Shown here: one piece after another, positions 9,217 to 18,650 of the stretch
Position numbering within the stretch: position 1 is the stretch's first letter
How the letters are laid out: each line of letters starts with the position of its first letter
NCBI GenBank assembly: GCA_934270565.1
Contig: CAKQPR010000003.1
Location: forward strand, 124,001-188,000
Direction: 5' to 3'
Origin: an uncultured Clostridia bacterium
Lineage (GTDB): Bacteria; Bacillota; Clostridia; Christensenellales; Pumilibacteraceae
DNA length: 64,000 nt
Notes under the pieces: model-generated
Told to the model about the DNA's origin: nothing
Seen by the model: only the letters and a program-made list of their open reading frames with translations
The model's database searches: none
Translations under genes and position numbers: made by a program

Positions 9217-12200
9217 ATGATGAGAAGTAAGAATATAAGAAAAATATTGTCCGTTCTTATCGTGCTCGTGTGCGCGGCGATAACGACCGTCGGGTTTACC
9301 GCCTGCGGAAAAGAAGACGAGCCGTCGCATACCGCTTTTGCGTTGAATAAAACCGAAATCACGCTGAAAGAATCGGGCGACAGCGAACAGCTCGTTCTTA
9401 CAAAGGACGGCGCAAAGTACGCGGGCGCGGTCGCATGGACGACGGACTCCGATATGATAGCCGAAGTAAAACACGGTTTCGTTACAGGACTTCGCGCGGG
9501 CGAAACCTCTGTAAACGCCATTGTCACGGAAAACGGCGAGGAAACAAAGGTTTCCTGCAAAGTCACCGTTCTGTCGCGCCTTACCGCGCAGACGGATAAG
9601 ATATACAAGTATTCGGGCAGCGGAGACATAGACGTTTCGATCCCGAACGGACTTATGACGGTCGGCGCGAGCTACGAAATAACGGACGTCGTGAATTCGT
9701 CGGGCGCGAGCGTCAAAGACGCCGTAATCAAGCGGGAAGGAACAAAGTATCTGATGGCGAACGGCGCGACTTCGGCGCTTGCCGCGGGCAATTACCAAGT
9801 CGTCTATTCGCTTACAAAGGGCGACATCCGCGACGAAGCGGTTCGCGCGGTGTGCGTAAAACGCGCGGATTCTTACACCGATTTTCTCGTCATAGACCCG
9901 ATCGACGGCAGCGAAAACATTACGGGATCCGCGTTGATTTATCCGTGGACGAGCGTTGCGGATAATCCCTCGCCCGGGAAATACGTCGTATTCGACGACG
10001 GCGAAACGCCCGACCCGATCTCGGGGCAGAACCTCGATTCGTTCACTCAAAGTCTGACCGATTCGGGTTACGACGGATACCTCGGCGGCGAAAGCGCGGG
10101 CGCGGATACCGTTTATCGTATGTACGTAAGAAAAGAAAACAAGAGCAGTTCGCCGTACCCGAACTATTTCGTAAACCTCGTCGATACGCAAAGCGAACTT
10201 TGGGGAAACCTCGATAAATTCCCCGCGGGCACCGAGCTCAGCATATGGGCGAGAATGTGGGCGAAAACGGACGGCGACACTGAATACAAGCCTCGGCGTA
10301 TTTCCTACGCGTATCCCTACAAGGTGCAGAATTCCGGCAGAACGTCGTACGACGGCGCTTCGGGTGCGTTCTATGCGGACGGCGGGTGGACGAATTTCCG
10401 TTTTCCGCTGACCTCTCTCGCGACGAAGCTTAACGACGCCCGCAACCTCGGGCTTTGCTTCGGCACGGGTATGTCGGTAAGAGGCGATTTCTACCTCGAT
10501 CTTTATTCGGTCGAAATCACCGCGCTTTCGGACGCGTTCGCGCCTTTGCGTAAATACGATTTGTCGCTCGCCGGCGATTTCTCGGGAATATTCGACGATT
10601 ATTCGGTACGCGTGCTCGATAAAAGCGGCGCCGAAGCGGCTACGGCAGATAAGGAAAACAGCGTCGTAACTGATATAGCCGACGGCGTTTATACCGTCGA
10701 GTACACCTTAAAACGCGGCGGTGTCGAACTCCCGCAAAAGACGACCCGCACGCTGCAATCCGGCGTAGTGAACAGTCTTTCTTCGCTCGCGGCGATTAAG
10801 AACAGCCCGTGGGGAACGAACAATTCGTGGGCGCTCGACAAAACCCTTGCTAAAGGCAAACCGGCCTCGGCAATCGTGGATAAAACGACCTGCGCGGTAA
10901 GAACGGTAAGGGATACCGAAGGAAGCGATATGCCGTCTTTCGATATTTCGGCAATCTTAAAAGAGATCGACACGCTCGACGAAAAGGACTATATCGGCGT
11001 CTGGGCGTGGATCGAAAAAGGCGAAACCGAATCGCGCCACGTCTCGATGTACCTTTCCGAGGGCGTGGGCGACTGGGGTTCTACGACTGCCGGCACGGTA
11101 ATATTCGGTAGCGGATGGGGAGGGCAACCCCTTTCCGAGGAAATAACTTTTAATAACTGGAATCTCGTAAAGGTTTACGTCGGCGAGATAAAGCAGATGC
11201 TCGCGAAGCGTCCCGACCTCAAAAACATCGACAGAATGTGCCTCAATTTCACCAACATGGGCAACCGAGGCAACAAAGCCGATTACAAGGAGTACAGTTA
11301 TTATTACTATTCGGTCGAGTATTTCAGATTCGATCCGACGGCGTTCGAAATGAAATACGACGACTACTCCGTAGCGGTAGGCGACGAAAAAACGCTCGAA
11401 GTAAAGGGTTTTGCGTACGATCGCGATTACGCTTACGCTTGGGCAAGCTCCGCGCCGAACGTGGCTTCCGTCGACAATAACGGCAAAGTAACGGCAAAGA
11501 GTATCGGCAAAACGGATATTACGTTCACGGCTAACGGCAAGACGGTCACTACCGAAGTTAAGGTTACTAAAAACCGCGTGCTCGACAATACGGACAAGAT
11601 TTCGTTCAAGAACGACGGAATGAACGCCGTCGTCGCAAACGTAAAAGAAGAGGTCGGAAGTCTGCCCGCGGGCGTTCCCGCCGATCAGACCTCGTGCGTA
11701 AAAGCTACGTTCAAGAGCGCAAACGGAGGCACTTCGTTCCCGATTATTGATATATCTTCGGTGATCGGTAATATAAGCAACTACAAGGCGAACGATTACA
11801 TTTCCGTAAGGCTTTACAGCGACGCGGGATTCTGGGGTATCTTTTCCCTTACTACGGGCAGAGACGGCTCGACCACGAGCGCACAGAAGACCGGCACCGT
11901 CATAGAAGAAAGCGGTACTGCTTGGAAGGAAGTCAGAATTTCGATACCGATGCTCAGAGAACTTCTCGCCGACGGAAAAGCGTACAAATATCTTATGCTT
12001 GACAACTGGCGCAGCGCTGCGGATTCGTCCAAACCGTTCTACTATCATTCGTGGGATCTTGTCGAGGGAACGTACGAAATGCCGTATACAAGTTATTCTC
12101 TCGCGATCGGCGAAAGCAAGACGATAAGCGTAAAAGGCGCGGTTTCGGGCTATGAGGGCTACATTTGGGCAAGCTCCGTTCCGACCGTAGCCGAAGTTGA

Positions 12201-14058
12201 CGACAGCGGCAAAGTAACGGCGAAAGCGGTCGGCGAAACCGAGATTTCGTTCACCGACAACGGTACTACCGTAAAAATGAAAATCGTCGTTACGAAAAAT
12301 CACCTTATCGACAACGCGGAAAAGATTTCGTTCAAAAGCGACAATATGAACGTTTCCGTAGTCAACGTAAAGACCGAAGTCGGAAGCCTTCCCTCGGGAG
12401 TTGACGAAAATCAGACCTCGTGCGTAAAGGCTACGTTCAAGAATACGACCGTTGCAGGTACAGCCTTCCCGATTATCGATATTTCCTCGGTGATAAGCAA
12501 TATAAGCAACTACAAGGCGAACGATTATATCACGGTAAGGCTTTACACCGATACGGGAAACGACTTCTGGGGTAATTTCTTCCTTACCACGGGAAAAGAC
12601 GGCTCGACCACGAGCGCACAGAAGACCGGCACCGTCATAAAAGAAAGCGGTACTGCTTGGAAGGAAGTCAGAATTTCGATACCGATGCTCAGAGAGCTCC
12701 TCACCGACGGAAAAGCGTACAAGTATCTTATGCTCGACAACTGGCGCAGCGCGGCGAACGCTTCCAAACCGTTCTACTATCATTCGTGGGAGCTTGTCGA
12801 GGGCGTGTACGAAATGCCGTATACAAGCTATTCGCTCGCGATCGGCGAAAGCAAGACGATAAGCGTGAAAGGCGCGGTTTCGGACTATGAGGGTTATACT
12901 TGGGCAAGTTCCGTTCCGACCGTAGCAGAAGTGGACGACAGCGGCAAGGTAACGGCAAAGGCGGTCGGCGAAACTGAGATTTCGTTCACCGACAACGGTA
13001 CTACCGTAAAAATGAAAATCGTCGTTACGAAAAACCACCTTATCGACAACGCGGAAAAAGTTAAGGATTGGAACGGCAGAGCGATGTATTCCGTTGTAAC
13101 GAAGGACGAAGCGAACGTCGGATTGCCCGACGGAGTGGATGCAACGCAGACAATGTTCATAAAGGCAGAGCTTAAGAGCGGCGATACATTGATGCCGAGC
13201 TTCGATATTTCTTCCGTGCTTGAAAATCTTGATGCGCTTAAATCCAGCAATTACGTTTCGTTCAGAATTTATAACGGATACGGAAACGACAGCAGCCACT
13301 TCTGGACGATAATGCATCTTACGACGCATCCGACGTATAGCGATTCTGCCACTGCGTATGAGGTTAAAGGCGCAGAATATTCGGTTGACGATAACGGGTG
13401 GATAGAACTCAGGGTCAGCGTGAAACTTCTTAAGGAAGCGGTAGCCGCGAAGTCCGGCGTTTCTTTCAGATACCTCAGACTTACGAACTGGCAGGGCTCT
13501 GCTCCGTTTGCTCCGTGCTACTATCATTCGTGGGAGCTTGTCGATCAGGATTACGGAACGTATTTCGACAGTACGAGCAAAATCAAATTCGTCAACGACA
13601 ATATGAACGTTTCCGTCGTGAACGTAAGCGATGAAACGGGAAGTCTGCCCGCGGGCGAGACAAAAACGGATTGCATAAAGGCCGAATTCAAAGCGCAGAC
13701 CGGAGCGAATACGACTTACCCCGTATTTGACATCTCTACCGTGATTGCAGACGTTGAAAAACTGAAAGATACCGACTATGTTTCTATAAAATTGTACAGC
13801 GACGCAGGATTCTGGGGTATATTCAGTCTGTCAACCGATATTAACGGATCTAATGCAAGCGCCGAGAAAACCGGTGAAGTTGAAAAACAGGAAGGCACGG
13901 CGTGGAAAGAGGTCAAGATCACGATAGCAATGATCAAAGAACTTCTTAACGACGGCAACAATCGTGCTTACAATTTTATCAAGCTCAACAACTGGAGAGG
14001 AGCCGGTGACGTGTCCAAACCGTTCTATTACTACTCATGGACGCTTGTAAAAGCTTAA
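9217..14058 (+). CDS. Giant lipoprotein with Big2 domains and five CBM-like repeats
   Basis: A 1613-residue protein with lipobox GFTACG at about residue 30. A Big2 Ig-like domain (about 35-115) and two unlabelled beta-rich regions lead into five copies of an approximately 150-residue module. Each copy carries a PxFDIS or PIIDIS motif, a YxSVR/YxGVW motif and an ending near SKPFYYHSWELV. The first three copies are each followed by a Big2 domain (VPTVAEVDDSGKVTAKAVG). The last two copies are adjacent. Start ATG 9217 (9220 is possible) lies one base after the previous TAG. It is probably a cell-surface glycan-binding scaffold and the last gene of the operon. Confidence 0.72.
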   Translation: MMRSKNIRKILSVLIVLVCAAITTVGFTACGKEDEPSHTAFALNKTEITLKESGDSEQLVLTKDGAKYAGAVAWTTDSDMIAEVKHGFVTGLRAGETSVNAIVTENGEETKVSCKVTVLSRLTAQTDKIYKYSGSGDIDVSIPNGLMTVGASYEITDVVNSSGASVKDAVIKREGTKYLMANGATSALAAGNYQVVYSLTKGDIRDEAVRAVCVKRADSYTDFLVIDPIDGSENITGSALIYPWTSVADNPSPGKYVVFDDGETPDPISGQNLDSFTQSLTDSGYDGYLGGESAGADTVYRMYVRKENKSSSPYPNYFVNLVDTQSELWGNLDKFPAGTELSIWARMWAKTDGDTEYKPRRISYAYPYKVQNSGRTSYDGASGAFYADGGWTNFRFPLTSLATKLNDARNLGLCFGTGMSVRGDFYLDLYSVEITALSDAFAPLRKYDLSLAGDFSGIFDDYSVRVLDKSGAEAATADKENSVVTDIADGVYTVEYTLKRGGVELPQKTTRTLQSGVVNSLSSLAAIKNSPWGTNNSWALDKTLAKGKPASAIVDKTTCAVRTVRDTEGSDMPSFDISAILKEIDTLDEKDYIGVWAWIEKGETESRHVSMYLSEGVGDWGSTTAGTVIFGSGWGGQPLSEEITFNNWNLVKVYVGEIKQMLAKRPDLKNIDRMCLNFTNMGNRGNKADYKEYSYYYYSVEYFRFDPTAFEMKYDDYSVAVGDEKTLEVKGFAYDRDYAYAWASSAPNVASVDNNGKVTAKSIGKTDITFTANGKTVTTEVKVTKNRVLDNTDKISFKNDGMNAVVANVKEEVGSLPAGVPADQTSCVKATFKSANGGTSFPIIDISSVIGNISNYKANDYISVRLYSDAGFWGIFSLTTGRDGSTTSAQKTGTVIEESGTAWKEVRISIPMLRELLADGKAYKYLMLDNWRSAADSSKPFYYHSWDLVEGTYEMPYTSYSLAIGESKTISVKGAVSGYEGYIWASSVPTVAEVDDSGKVTAKAVGETEISFTDNGTTVKMKIVVTKNHLIDNAEKISFKSDNMNVSVVNVKTEVGSLPSGVDENQTSCVKATFKNTTVAGTAFPIIDISSVISNISNYKANDYITVRLYTDTGNDFWGNFFLTTGKDGSTTSAQKTGTVIKESGTAWKEVRISIPMLRELLTDGKAYKYLMLDNWRSAANASKPFYYHSWELVEGVYEMPYTSYSLAIGESKTISVKGAVSDYEGYTWASSVPTVAEVDDSGKVTAKAVGETEISFTDNGTTVKMKIVVTKNHLIDNAEKVKDWNGRAMYSVVTKDEANVGLPDGVDATQTMFIKAELKSGDTLMPSFDISSVLENLDALKSSNYVSFRIYNGYGNDSSHFWTIMHLTTHPTYSDSATAYEVKGAEYSVDDNGWIELRVSVKLLKEAVAAKSGVSFRYLRLTNWQGSAPFAPCYYHSWELVDQDYGTYFDSTSKIKFVNDNMNVSVVNVSDETGSLPAGETKTDCIKAEFKAQTGANTTYPVFDISTVIADVEKLKDTDYVSIKLYSDAGFWGIFSLSTDINGSNASAEKTGEVEKQEGTAWKEVKITIAMIKELLNDGNNRAYNFIKLNNWRGAGDVSKPFYYYSWTLVKA
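11596..13050 (+). repeat. Near-identical tandem repeat units of 726 bp inside the giant lipoprotein gene
   Basis: Two consecutive units starting near 11596 and 12322 (offset 726 bp, 242 codons) encode CBM-like module plus Big2. They share long identical DNA runs, for example around 11871-11990 and 12600-12720, and around 12090-12300 and 12830-13030. The flanking copies before 11596 and after 13050 are clearly more diverged. Confidence 0.85.
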
Positions 14059-14087
14059 TTTAAAACTCAAAAAGGCTAATAAGTAAG

Positions 14088-14115
14088 GGCAATATCCGTC
14101 ATATCGGGTATTGCC
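14088..14115 (+). terminator. Hairpin after the first glycan operon
   Basis: GGCAATATCCG pairs with CGGGTATTGCC around a 6-base loop, 11 bp with one wobble. No clean U tract follows, so it may be a weak terminator or an mRNA stabiliser between 14058 and the GH3 gene. Confidence 0.5.
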
Positions 14116-14144
14116 TGCGCTTATGTTTAACGGAATCAGAAATC

Positions 14145-16292
14145 ATGAACATCATCGAACTGCTTAAAAGAATGAGTACGAGAGAAAAAGTCTGTCAACT
14201 GTTTCAGGGGTTGGCGAGCTTTTATGACGGAAAACAGGAATTTGCTACAGGTCCGTTAGCGGCGTTGAATTTAAGTGAAAAGGATCTGTATGCAATCGGT
14301 TCGGTTCTTAACGTCAAAGGCGCGAAGGAAGCGATTGAAGTCAAGAAGAAATATATCGAACGCAGCGACCTGAAAATTCCGCTGCTGATAATGCAGGACG
14401 TTATTCACGGTTATAAAACGATATATCCGATAAATATAGCAATGGCTTCCACGTTCGACGAAAATATTATTAGTGAATGTTCCTCGGTCGCAGCAAAAGA
14501 AGCTTCCGTTGCCGGGATCGACGTAACGTTTGCTCCGATGATCGACGTGTCGAGAGACGCGAGATGGGGAAGAAGCGCGGAAGGCGCGGGCGAAGACACT
14601 TATCTCGGAAGAGTCTGTGCGCGTGCGGCGGTACAGGGATTTCAGGGCGATTTCGGACGATATAACGTTGCGGCGTGCGCGAAACACTTCGTCGGTTACG
14701 GCGCCGCCGAAAGCGGCAAAGATTACAACGTTGTCGAAATGAGTTATCAGACGTTGTATAACACATATCTGCCTCCGTTCGAAGAGGCGATAAAAGCGGG
14801 TGTCGAAATGATTATGTCGGCATTTCATACGTTCGACGGCATACCGATGTCGGCAAACAAACGACTGCTGAGCGATACGTTGCGCACCGAACTCGGATTT
14901 AACGGAACGGTAATCAGCGATTGGGCAGCGGTTTGGGAAACTATACCGCATGGGGTTTGCGAAGATGAAAAAGCTGCGGCCGAAGCGTGTTTCGACGCCG
15001 GTGTGGATATTGAAATGATGACGGCGTGCTACCTTAAATCGTTGGAGAAGATCGTTGAATCCGATAAAGCATCGTCGGCGCGGCTCGACGCCGCCGTGTT
15101 GCATATTCTGGAACTTAAAGATAAACTCGGGTTGTTCGAGAATCCTTTCAGAAGTGCAAGCGAAGAAGAATGCGAAAAATATTTTCTTTGCACCGAGCAT
15201 CGCAATATCGTGCGGCGGGCAGCCGAAGAGAGCGTCGTGCTCCTGAAAAACGACGGTGTTTTACCCCTAAAAAACAAGAGAAAAATTGCCGTAATCGGAA
15301 GGCTCGGCGATAGCGGTGAAATACTCGGCTGTTGGCGCGGTATGGGAAAATCGGAAGATACCGTAACTTTGGCGCAAGGACTGAGAAATATTTACGGTGA
15401 CGAAAGCATTAAATGTGCAGTCGGTTGCGATTGTCATTACACCGCTAAGGACGAAAGCAGAATTGCCGAGGCAGTCGAACTCGCGAAAAACAGCGACGCC
15501 GTTATTTTGTGCCTCGGCGAGTCTCAGTACGAAGCCGGCGAGAGTAATTCCAAAGCACGGATCGAACTCCCCGACGTTCAGTACAAACTATTTGATGCCG
15601 TTTCCGCAGTAAACGGGAATGTAGTAGCTGTTCTTTTTACCGGTAGACCGATGGCAATCGAACCGCTTGCCGAAAAAGCCCAAGCTATTATTTGCGCATG
15701 GTTCCCCGGAACCGAGGGCGGAAATGCGCTTGCCAGACTTATTTCCGGAAGAGTTTTGCCGTCCGGTAAACTTCCTATGTCGTTTCCTCGGGCGAGCGGA
15801 CAATGCCCCGTTTATTATAATCATCAGAATACCGGCAGACCGCGTCCGGATAAAAAATGCCCCGAGGGTTGTACTTCGTCTTATGCAGACATTTTAAATC
15901 GACCTTTGTACGCTTTCGGATACGGATTGTCGTATACGAAGTTCGAGTATTCGTCGGCTGAAATTTCAAGTACGGAATTCAGACGCGGAGACAGCGTCAG
16001 AATCGGAATAAAAGTCAGAAACTCGGGCGAGTACGACGGGACAGAAGTTGTTCAATTGTACATTCGCGACGACGTAGCAAAGGTTGCTCGTCCCGTAAAA
16101 GAACTCAAAGGATTCTGCCGCGTGGATCTTAAACGCGGCGAAGAAAAGCAAGTAACGTTTAAAATCGGAGAGGAAGATCTGGCGTACTACGATCAGAATC
16201 TTACACGGCGAGTTGACCCCGGAAGTTTTACCGTCTTTGTCGGAGGAGACAGTAATTGCGGCGAAATTGGAAAAATCCGGTTGGTTGACTAA
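14145..16292 (+). CDS. GH3 family glycosidase (beta-glucosidase/xylosidase type)
   Basis: A 715-residue, three-part GH3 enzyme with no signal peptide, so it is cytoplasmic. The N-terminal barrel carries PLLIMQDVIHG, DVSRDARWGRSAEGAGEDTY and KHFVGYGA. The nucleophile motif is VISDW with Asp259. The alpha/beta sandwich domain starts near residue 360 (AEESVVLLKNDGVLPL), and a fibronectin III-like domain closes the protein (GEYDGTEVVQLYIRD). Substrate preference among beta-glucosides, beta-xylosides and similar sugars cannot be read. It overlaps the giant lipoprotein unit in orientation only; it sits 12 bp ahead of the GH78 gene, and both are likely translated from one mRNA. Its DNA looks somewhat more AT-rich than its neighbours. 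Confidence 0.93.
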   Translation: MNIIELLKRMSTREKVCQLFQGLASFYDGKQEFATGPLAALNLSEKDLYAIGSVLNVKGAKEAIEVKKKYIERSDLKIPLLIMQDVIHGYKTIYPINIAMASTFDENIISECSSVAAKEASVAGIDVTFAPMIDVSRDARWGRSAEGAGEDTYLGRVCARAAVQGFQGDFGRYNVAACAKHFVGYGAAESGKDYNVVEMSYQTLYNTYLPPFEEAIKAGVEMIMSAFHTFDGIPMSANKRLLSDTLRTELGFNGTVISDWAAVWETIPHGVCEDEKAAAEACFDAGVDIEMMTACYLKSLEKIVESDKASSARLDAAVLHILELKDKLGLFENPFRSASEEECEKYFLCTEHRNIVRRAAEESVVLLKNDGVLPLKNKRKIAVIGRLGDSGEILGCWRGMGKSEDTVTLAQGLRNIYGDESIKCAVGCDCHYTAKDESRIAEAVELAKNSDAVILCLGESQYEAGESNSKARIELPDVQYKLFDAVSAVNGNVVAVLFTGRPMAIEPLAEKAQAIICAWFPGTEGGNALARLISGRVLPSGKLPMSFPRASGQCPVYYNHQNTGRPRPDKKCPEGCTSSYADILNRPLYAFGYGLSYTKFEYSSAEISSTEFRRGDSVRIGIKVRNSGEYDGTEVVQLYIRDDVAKVARPVKELKGFCRVDLKRGEEKQVTFKIGEEDLAYYDQNLTRRVDPGSFTVFVGGDSNCGEIGKIRLVD

Positions 16293-16303
16293 CGGAGGCT
16301 GTT

Positions 16304-18403
16304 ATGAACAATACATTTTACAATGCCGTATGGATAAGCGACGGCGTTAAGTTCGACGAAGAGAGCAACGGCGCCGACGAGCGCGCGTTGTATTTCCGCA
16401 AGCGTTTTGCGTTAAAGACCGTTGACGAAACCGCAAAACTTTACGTTTGCGGCTTGGGGCTTTACGAAGCAAGTATAAACGGGGTGCGGGTCGGCGACAA
16501 GGTGCTCGACCCCGCGTTTACCGATTATTCGAAACGCGTTCTGTATTCGGTTTATTCCGTCGGCGAGCTTCTGAAGCGCGGGGAGAACGAAATAGAAGTT
16601 ACGGTCGGAAACGGCTGGTACAATCAGACCACGCACGACGTGTGGAAATTCTGGAAAAAGCCTTGGCGCGACAGAGCGAAACTTCTTGCGGCGATCGCAA
16701 CCGAAACCGCTCCGCTCGTAGTTACGGACGAGAGTTGGGAATGCGGCTACGGCGCGATCCGTTCGCGGCTTCGCGGCGGCGAAACGCACGATTTTACCGC
16801 AAAAACCGAATATTTTCCCGCAAGACGCGCGGCTAAACCCGAAGGCGTGCTCGAAGAAGAGACAATGCCTCCGATCCGCGAATGCGAAGTTCTGTTGCCC
16901 GTGCGCTCCGACAAGGTAGCAGGCAGGGTGCGTTACGATTTCGGCAAGAATATTTCGGGCTATTGTTCGTTTTTCGTCAAGGGCGATCGCGGCGATACGG
17001 TTACGATCGAGTATGCCGATCGGCTCGATAAGAACGGAAACGCGGACAATTCGGAAACGGGGCAATACGTAAAGGACGCGACCGAACCGTATCAGACCGA
17101 CAAGTGCGTGCTTAGCGGCGAAAAGGATTTTTTCAAGCCGAAATTCACTTATCACGGGTTTCGGTATGCGTTCGTCGATCTGTCGGAAAATGCGGAAATT
17201 TCCGAAGTCAAGGCGCATTTCGTTCATACCGATCTGAAACAAACGGGCGTATTCGACTGCGACAACGCCGTTCTCAACGGCTTGTACGCGATGAGCGTAA
17301 ATTCGATTCTGGGGAACTATCACGGTTTTCCGTCCGATTGCCCGCACCGCGAAAAGAACGGTTGGACGGGAGACGGGTATTTGTCGCTCGAAACCGACGT
17401 TTATCTTTTCGAAATGAAAGAGGCGTATGAAAAGTGGCTTGCCGATATGGCGGACACGCAGACCGAAGAGGGCGCGCTCAGCTGCATTGCGCCCGCGGGA
17501 GAATGGTACGGGTGCTGGCCGTCGTGGGAAATCGCGTTCTATGGCGTGGCTTACGCGCTTTACTACTATTACGGCGACGCGGACGGCGCGAAACGCTTTT
17601 ATCCGAATATGAAGAAGCATTTTCGCTTTATAATCGGCAAGTATCTCGAAAACGGCTTGATCCCTTACGGACAGGGGGATTTGAATTATCCCGACGTGCC
17701 GTTCGAGGTCTGCCCGCAGGAGCTTACGAGCAGCCTCAATTTTATGAAGATCGCCGAGCTTTTGTCCGAGCTTGCCGCCGCCTTCGGCGAGGACGGAACG
17801 GAGTACGCCGCCGCGGCTTCGTCGCTGAAATGCAATATCCGCGAAAAATACTCGGACGAAACTTCGCTTACGGGTATGGCGGGGCTTACTTATTTCGGCG
17901 TTTGCGACAAAACGGACGAAATCGTCGCGTACCTCGAAAAGCACGATTACGCGATGCATTGCGGAATGTTGGGCGCGAAATACCTGCTCGGTGCGCTCGG
18001 CAAAAGCGAGAAAACCGACGAGCTGCTGCGGCTTCTGACAAAAACCGATTATCCGTCGTTCGGGTTTTGGTACGCTTCGGGTATGACGACGCTTTCCGAA
18101 AATTTCGAAATGTCCGCCTCGCTCAATCATCACATGTATTCGTATATCGTCGAAAACGCGATACGGTATTTTGTCGGAGTTATACTCGGTAAAGACAGAA
18201 AATCGGCAATCGTCGAGCCGTCGCTCCCCGCGGGACTTAACCGCGCCGAGTATACCTTCGCCACAGAAGGCGGGCTTTTCCGTGCCGTAGCGAGCCGCGC
18301 GGAGAACGGAAATAAAACGCTCCGCCTTACCGTTCCGAGCGGTTTTTCGGCAGAGGCTTTCGGCAAAATGTACGAAAAAGGCGAATACGTTATCGGATTC
18401 TGA
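16304..18403 (+). CDS. GH78 family alpha-L-rhamnosidase
   Basis: A 699-residue cytoplasmic enzyme without a signal peptide. An N-terminal rhamnosidase beta-sandwich (YVCGLGLYEASINGVRVGD) leads to the (alpha/alpha)6 barrel with the family signature DCPHREKNGWTGDG at residues 345-358. GYLSLETDVYLFEMKEAYEKW and WPSWEIAFYGVAYALYYYYGD follow. A small C-terminal sandwich ends the protein (VEPSLPAGLNRAEYTFATEGG). It should release terminal alpha-L-rhamnose from imported oligosaccharides. It starts 12 bp after GH3 with CGGAGG. Some family members act on other sugars, so rhamnose is probable rather than proven. Confidence 0.92.
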   Translation: MNNTFYNAVWISDGVKFDEESNGADERALYFRKRFALKTVDETAKLYVCGLGLYEASINGVRVGDKVLDPAFTDYSKRVLYSVYSVGELLKRGENEIEVTVGNGWYNQTTHDVWKFWKKPWRDRAKLLAAIATETAPLVVTDESWECGYGAIRSRLRGGETHDFTAKTEYFPARRAAKPEGVLEEETMPPIRECEVLLPVRSDKVAGRVRYDFGKNISGYCSFFVKGDRGDTVTIEYADRLDKNGNADNSETGQYVKDATEPYQTDKCVLSGEKDFFKPKFTYHGFRYAFVDLSENAEISEVKAHFVHTDLKQTGVFDCDNAVLNGLYAMSVNSILGNYHGFPSDCPHREKNGWTGDGYLSLETDVYLFEMKEAYEKWLADMADTQTEEGALSCIAPAGEWYGCWPSWEIAFYGVAYALYYYYGDADGAKRFYPNMKKHFRFIIGKYLENGLIPYGQGDLNYPDVPFEVCPQELTSSLNFMKIAELLSELAAAFGEDGTEYAAAASSLKCNIREKYSDETSLTGMAGLTYFGVCDKTDEIVAYLEKHDYAMHCGMLGAKYLLGALGKSEKTDELLRLLTKTDYPSFGFWYASGMTTLSENFEMSASLNHHMYSYIVENAIRYFVGVILGKDRKSAIVEPSLPAGLNRAEYTFATEGGLFRAVASRAENGNKTLRLTVPSGFSAEAFGKMYEKGEYVIGF

Positions 18404-18488
18404 CGTCAGACCCGCTACGTCGGAATACTTAGACAACGAACGTTCGGAAACGAGAAAGCTTTTATAAATGTGTGAATATAAATTATCG

Positions 18489-18525
18489 CCCCTCGTAAGA
18501 GAACTATTGCGAGGGGTTATATTTC
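18489..18525 (+). terminator. Terminator after GH78
   Basis: CCCCTCG pairs with CGAGGGG (18489-18516) and is followed by TTATATTT. The stem is modest and the U tract interrupted. Confidence 0.6.
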
Positions 18526-18532
18526 TGTCTCT

Positions 18533-18579
18533 ATAAAAAATCAAACCCGACCGAAGCCTTTTACAGGCTCAGTCGGGTT
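18533..18579 (-). terminator. Terminator of the Fic gene
   Basis: AACCCGAC...AGCC pairs with GGCT...GTCGGGTT (18544-18579). Read on the minus strand it is followed by TTTGATTTTTTAT, a good U tract downstream of the Fic stop. Confidence 0.75.
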
Positions 18580-18650
18580 CGGCTCGGCGGGTAAGCCGCG
18601 ATAACGCGATTCGATACTACAGCACCGAAAAATAAAATCGAAAAGTCGTA

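Noticed and set aside
10957..13527. 856-codon minus-strand open frame opposite the giant lipoprotein
   Set aside because: It is the antisense shadow of a real gene in a genome with biased codon use, rich in Arg, Val and Phe with no family pattern.
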